Below are positions 60,119-64,000 of a stretch of DNA of 64,000 bases, in pieces; positions within the stretch are counted from its first letter, which is position 1; the number at the start of each line of letters is the position of its first letter. The stretch is taken from contig NZ_CP060714.1 of NCBI RefSeq assembly GCF_014395975.1, positions 4,154,001 through 4,218,000 on the forward strand, in the 5' to 3' direction. The notes under the pieces were generated by a model. That model was not told where the DNA came from, searched no databases, and worked only from the letters and a program-made list of their open reading frames with translations. The position numbers were made by a program, and so were the translations under genes. Source of the stretch: Diaphorobacter ruginosibacter (lineage in GTDB: Bacteria > Pseudomonadota > Gammaproteobacteria > Burkholderiales > Burkholderiaceae_C).

Positions 60119-60386
60119 GGCCGCTGCCGGTCTGCGGGCCTGCGCGCCGTGGCAGCCGCTCGCCGAACGGCCCGTCCGTGCGTCTTGTTTCCGAAAACCC
60201 GCGCGGACGAGGCAATCTGCGGCAATGCCCTACGCAGCGCAAGCCTGTTTCGAATTAACGTCCCTAACGCATGATGGCCGGATTCCGCAAAGCGAAACGA
60301 GAGAGCCCGGACGCCCACGGCGCCTTCTCGCCCCTTATGTCTCGCATCCGCGGCTCCCGTCCTCACGCACCAACCGAGAAGTCCGT

Positions 60387-61574
60387 ATGTTGATCGATTT
60401 CTTCTACACACTGCGCGCGGGCAAGCTGCCCGTTTCGGTGAAGGAATACCTCACGCTGCTCGAGGCGCTGGAGGCAGGTGTCGTCGGACCGAAGTCCGAG
60501 GACGGCTGGAGCATGGACGACTTCTACCACCTCTCGCGCACCATCCTCGTGAAGGACGAGAAGCACTTCGACAAGTTCGACCGTGCATTCGCGGCCTACT
60601 TCAAGGGGGTGGAGATGATCGCCGACCTGCGCCGCGACCTGCCTGCCGAATGGCTGCGCAAGATGCTGGAGCGCGAGCTCTCCCCCGAGCAGAAGGCCGC
60701 CGTCGAGAAGATGGGCTGGGACGAGCTCATGGAGACGCTCAGGAAGCGCCTGGAAGAGCAGAAGGAGCGCCACGAGGGCGGCAGCAAGTGGATCGGCACG
60801 GGCGGCACCAGCCCGTTCGGCCATGGCGGCTACAACCCGCAGGGCATCCGCATCGGCGGGCCGGGCAAGAACAAGAGCGCGGTGAAGGTGTGGGACCAGC
60901 GCGCCTACCGCGACTACGACGACAACCAGGAACTGGGCACGCGCAACATCAAGGTGGCGCTGCGCCGCCTGCGCAAGTTCGCGCGCGAGGGCAACGAGCT
61001 CGAACTCGACCTGCCCGACACCATCCACAGCACCGCTGCGAATGCCGGTTTCCTCGACATCAAGATGATTCCGGAGCGCCACAACAACGTGAAGGTGCTG
61101 CTGCTCATGGACGTGGGCGGTACGATGGACGAGCACATCAAGCGCGTGGAGGAACTGTTCTCCGCCGTGAAAAGCGAGTTCAAGCACCTCGAGTTCTACT
61201 ACTTCCACAATTGCGTCTACGACTTCATGTGGAAGAACAACCGCCGCCGGTTCTCGGAAAAGTACCCCACCTGGGACATCATCCGCAAGTACAACAAGGA
61301 CTACAAGCTCATCTTCGTCGGCGATGCCACGATGAGTCCGTACGAGATCCTGCAGCCCGGCGGCAGCGTCGAGTACAACAACGAAGAAGCCGGTGCCGAA
61401 TGGCTGCAGCGACTGATCCACGCGTTCCCCAAGTTCGCGTGGATCAACCCGGAGCCGCAAGGCGTCTGGGAATATCGCCAGAGCATCAGCATCATCCAGC
61501 AACTGACGGGCAACCGCATGTATCCACTGTCCCTCAAAGGACTCGAGGAGGCCATGCGGCTGCTCTCCAAATAA
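60387..61574 (+). CDS. VWA-domain protein (CoxE-like), MoxR partner
   Basis: A 395-residue protein with a von Willebrand factor A domain in its C-terminal half. The metal site is LLMDVGGTMDEH near residue 247 (DxGxT instead of the more usual DxSxS). The N-terminal half is helical and charged, starting MLIDFFYTLRAGKLPVSVKEYLTLLEALEAG. Such VWA/CoxE proteins pair with MoxR ATPases in maturation or disassembly of protein complexes. The 268 bases before it hold no gene, only a degraded open frame with no start. Confidence 0.92.
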   Translation: MLIDFFYTLRAGKLPVSVKEYLTLLEALEAGVVGPKSEDGWSMDDFYHLSRTILVKDEKHFDKFDRAFAAYFKGVEMIADLRRDLPAEWLRKMLERELSPEQKAAVEKMGWDELMETLRKRLEEQKERHEGGSKWIGTGGTSPFGHGGYNPQGIRIGGPGKNKSAVKVWDQRAYRDYDDNQELGTRNIKVALRRLRKFAREGNELELDLPDTIHSTAANAGFLDIKMIPERHNNVKVLLLMDVGGTMDEHIKRVEELFSAVKSEFKHLEFYYFHNCVYDFMWKNNRRRFSEKYPTWDIIRKYNKDYKLIFVGDATMSPYEILQPGGSVEYNNEEAGAEWLQRLIHAFPKFAWINPEPQGVWEYRQSISIIQQLTGNRMYPLSLKGLEEAMRLLSK

Positions 61575-61578
61575 CTCA

Positions 61579-63498
61579 ATGCGTCAATCCAGCAAACTGC
61601 ATGTTCCGGCCATCAGGTCCGCTCTCCTCATCACGACCGCTCTGGCACTGAGCGGTTGCAGTCTGCTGTCCAGGAAGGAAGACCGCCAGGACGACTCCGC
61701 AGTCGCCGCGGCCAGCGGCAAGCCCGCATTCACGCTCGAGGTCGAGGCCCCCAAGGAGGTGCGCGACCTGCTGCAGAAGCATCTCGAGCTCAAGCGCTTC
61801 CAGCACCAGTCCGACCTCCAGCGCCGCGAACTCACGCGGCTGCTGGGCGCCACCAGCGCCAATGTGCGCGACCTGATCGGCACCCTGGGCTACTTCAGCC
61901 CCACGGTCACGGTGGAAGTCAAGGAAACACCCGAGTCCGAAGAGGCTCCGCGCAAGGTCATCGTCAACGTGGACCCCGGCCCGGCCACCACCATCAAGCA
62001 CAGCGAGGTCCGCTTCAGCGGCGCGAACGCACAGGATCCCGAGGGCAAGGCGCAGCGCGATGCGATACGCGACCAGTGGCCGCTCAAGCCCGGCGAGCCA
62101 TTCTCTCAATCGCAGTGGAGCAGCGCCAAGAGCGGCGGCCTGAAGGTGCTGCAGGCAAGGCGCTATCCCACCGCGCGCATCGACACCAGCCTGGCCGACG
62201 TGGATGCGGACCACAACGAGGCCAGCGTCGGGGTGACCTACGATCCCGGGGCTGCCTACACCTTCGGCCCGCTCGTCATCGAGGGCACGGAGCGCTATGA
62301 CCCCGTGGGCCTCGCGCGCATCGCGCGCCTGCCCGAGGGCAAGGTGTACGACCAGAACGTCATGCTCGATACGCAGCAGCGCCTGGTCTCGAGCGGCTAC
62401 TTCGACTCGGTGTTCCTGGCCCTGGCCGAAACGCCCAAGGCCTCGCTCGGGGATTCCGAGCAGAAGCAGCAGGAGGCACGCGCGGAGCAGGGCTCCGATG
62501 TCACCTCGCCCGTGATCGCCAAGGTGCGCGAGGCGCGCCTGCAGAAATGGGTGTTCGGCGTGGGCGTGAGCACCGATACCGGCCCGCGCCTGTCGATCGA
62601 CCACATCCACAACAAGGTGCCCGGCCTCAACTGGCGTGCGGTGACCAAGCTGCAGATCGACCGCAAGAATCCGCTGATCTCCACGCAGCTCACCGGCCTG
62701 CCGGGCGAAGACTACTGGCGCAATTTCGTCGGCGCGAAGCTCGAGCGCGAGCCCGTGGGCGATTTCGATGTGAACTCCGCCCAATTGCGCGCCGGCCGCG
62801 CCAAGTCGGAGGAGCGCATCGAGCGCAACTACTACCTGCAGTACGACTGGGCCAAGACACAGGGCTCGGGCGCGCCCCCAGCCAGCTCATCCCTGCTGGC
62901 CAACTACGGCTGGACGGGCCGCTACTTCGACAACAACATCTCGCCCACCTCGGGCTACGGCTTCGCCTGGGAGGCAGGCGTGGGCACCACGCTCACGCCC
63001 CAGCGCACGCCGTTCACGCGCGTGACGGGGCGCTGGATGACCCTGATGCCCCTCGGCAAGCCCGACGATGAAACCCAGCGCCGCAGCCGGCTTCAGCTGC
63101 GCGCATGGGGCGGCGCGATCACGGCGAAAAGCGACGCCGACCTGCCCATGACGCTGATGTTCCTAGCCGGCGGCGACAACTCGATACGCGGCTATGGCTA
63201 CCAGTCGATCGGTGCCAAGACGGACAACGGCAAGGTCATCGGCGGCCGCTATCTCGCGGCGGGTAGCGTCGAATGGCAGCGCCCCATCGTCATCAAGGGC
63301 AACACGCAGGATTTCGAGCAGGCCGTCTTCGTGGACGCGGGCACCGTGGGCGATGACGTCAACCGCATGTATGCGCGCGTGGGCGTCGGCACCGGCATCC
63401 GCTGGCGCAGCCCGGTCGGGCCGCTGCAGGCCGACCTGGCCTATGGACTGCAGGAGCACCAGCTGCGCCTGCACCTGCGACTCGGTTTCAATTTCTGA
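61579..63498 (+). CDS. tamA: TamA-like Omp85 outer-membrane protein
   Basis: A 639-residue BamA-superfamily protein of the translocation and assembly module: a signal sequence, three POTRA-like domains (about residues 45-280) and a C-terminal 16-strand barrel. The barrel contains GGDNSIRGYGYQSIG, the loop L6 (V/I)RGY motif. The N-terminus reads LALSGCSLL, so Cys27 could be lipidated, which is unusual for a barrel protein. It begins four bases after the VWA gene stop; tamB follows two bases after its own. Confidence 0.93.
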   Translation: MRQSSKLHVPAIRSALLITTALALSGCSLLSRKEDRQDDSAVAAASGKPAFTLEVEAPKEVRDLLQKHLELKRFQHQSDLQRRELTRLLGATSANVRDLIGTLGYFSPTVTVEVKETPESEEAPRKVIVNVDPGPATTIKHSEVRFSGANAQDPEGKAQRDAIRDQWPLKPGEPFSQSQWSSAKSGGLKVLQARRYPTARIDTSLADVDADHNEASVGVTYDPGAAYTFGPLVIEGTERYDPVGLARIARLPEGKVYDQNVMLDTQQRLVSSGYFDSVFLALAETPKASLGDSEQKQQEARAEQGSDVTSPVIAKVREARLQKWVFGVGVSTDTGPRLSIDHIHNKVPGLNWRAVTKLQIDRKNPLISTQLTGLPGEDYWRNFVGAKLEREPVGDFDVNSAQLRAGRAKSEERIERNYYLQYDWAKTQGSGAPPASSSLLANYGWTGRYFDNNISPTSGYGFAWEAGVGTTLTPQRTPFTRVTGRWMTLMPLGKPDDETQRRSRLQLRAWGGAITAKSDADLPMTLMFLAGGDNSIRGYGYQSIGAKTDNGKVIGGRYLAAGSVEWQRPIVIKGNTQDFEQAVFVDAGTVGDDVNRMYARVGVGTGIRWRSPVGPLQADLAYGLQEHQLRLHLRLGFNF

Positions 63499-63500
63499 TC

Positions 63501-64000
63501 ATGGTGGATTCTCAAGTGAACGGATCGGCAGACATGACCGCATCCTCGTCCGGCGCAGCACAGGTGCCCTCGCCTTCGTCCTCATCTTCGTCCGCGCCGT
63601 CTCCTTCGGGAGGGCCGCCGCGCCGCTCCGCCGGCCGCCGCCTGCTGCGCGGCCTGGGCTGGCTGCTGCTCGCGCTGGTGCTCGTCATCGTCACGGCACT
63701 GGGTACATTCTGGTGGTGGGCCGGCCGCGACGACTCGCTGGCCAACACGCTGCAGCGGGTCGCACGCCTGCTGCCCGAAGGCCAGCATCTCGAGGCGCGC
63801 GAAGTCACGGGTTCGGTACGCGCGGGCGGGCGGATCGGCTCGCTGCAATGGCAAAGCCCCACCATGCGGGTGCAGCTGCGCGATGCCCGGATCGGCTGGA
63901 GCCTGCAGCCGCTGCTCTCGCGCACGCTCAAGCTGGGCGAGGTCCACATCGCCGAGCTGCGCCTCCAAAGCACGCCCGGCACCGAACCGAAGGAGCCCTC
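63501..64000 (+). CDS. tamB: TamB-like translocation protein (partial, runs off the window)
   Basis: Open from the ATG at 63501 to the window end, 166 codons. After a Ser/Pro-rich start comes a transmembrane helix (GLGWLLLALVLVIVTALGTFWWWAG, about residues 52-76). ARLLPEGQHLEAREVTGSVRAGGRIGSLQW resembles the start of the TamB/YtfN periplasmic beta-taco. Directly follows tamA, which is the usual pairing. A second ATG at 63534 is possible. The partner spans the inner membrane and periplasm. Confidence 0.88.
   Translation, partial: MVDSQVNGSADMTASSSGAAQVPSPSSSSSSAPSPSGGPPRRSAGRRLLRGLGWLLLALVLVIVTALGTFWWWAGRDDSLANTLQRVARLLPEGQHLEAREVTGSVRAGGRIGSLQWQSPTMRVQLRDARIGWSLQPLLSRTLKLGEVHIAELRLQSTPGTEPKEP

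Noticed and set aside
1..64000. tRNA, rRNA, CRISPR arrays, transposases or prophage genes
   Set aside because: I looked for tRNA T-arm patterns, regularly spaced short repeats and DDE or recombinase motifs on both strands by eye and found none convincing. The four-unit array at 42222-42772 has units too long and too diverged for a CRISPR.

Overview
The window looks like chromosome from a betaproteobacterium of the order Burkholderiales, most likely family Comamonadaceae. The evidence is the high GC content, two Bug-type solute receptors, the aa3 oxidase cluster layout, and small families typical of that group (DUF2909, DUF2970, DUF1841, a DUF4148-like protein). I saw no rRNA, tRNA, CRISPR array or transposase. 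About 64 protein genes can be supported, plus several non-coding elements.

Layout. (a) 1-9062: a carbohydrate or polyol locus. A ribose-type ABC importer and an aldo/keto reductase read leftward; an FGGY kinase, a GlpD-like dehydrogenase and a GntR repressor read rightward from a shared promoter region. (b) 9063-13602: a LysR gene, an AT-rich two-gene islet that includes a small protein resembling the RNA polymerase alpha C-terminal domain, a copy of the LysR gene's 5' end, then rpoH behind a perfect CIRCE operator, and a Bug receptor. (c) 13652-24648: the aa3-type cytochrome c oxidase cluster with heme A and copper-site assembly genes, all leftward. It is interrupted at 17984-19282 by a rightward small membrane protein, an AT-rich structured stretch, a candidate small RNA and an unknown gene. 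Subunit II carries both a cytochrome c domain and a C-terminal OmpA-like domain. (d) 25136-32422: a BioC-like methyltransferase, ComF, TrmL, a LysR, a small secreted protein, an orphan ParA, a LysE exporter and a Kef antiporter.

(e) 32474-42149: a ten-gene leftward unit for the lower beta-ketoadipate pathway (pcaI-J-F-D, cyclase, YciI, SDR, AtoE-like transporter, catC, Bug receptor) and the divergent IclR regulator pcaR, whose operator has three GTTC-type half-sites. (f) 42203-42772: a gap between convergent genes holding four ~124-bp direct repeats. Each carries a perfect DnaA box and several other motifs at constant spacing; this is the most unusual non-coding element here. (g) 42780-48756: an RND efflux operon. 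(h) 49004-55505: a hydrolase lacking its usual serine, a LysR, and a purine/urate catabolism locus (uraD, LysR, MFS permease, two HIU hydrolases of which one is predicted to be exported by Tat, and a guanine-deaminase-like enzyme).

(i) 55590-56570: a DUF1841 gene between two inverted copies of a ~240-bp repeat with a 91-bp hairpin core. (j) 56653-64000: a tandem universal stress protein, a diheme cytochrome c, a MoxR/VWA pair with a small membrane protein between them, and tamA followed by the start of tamB, which runs off the right edge.
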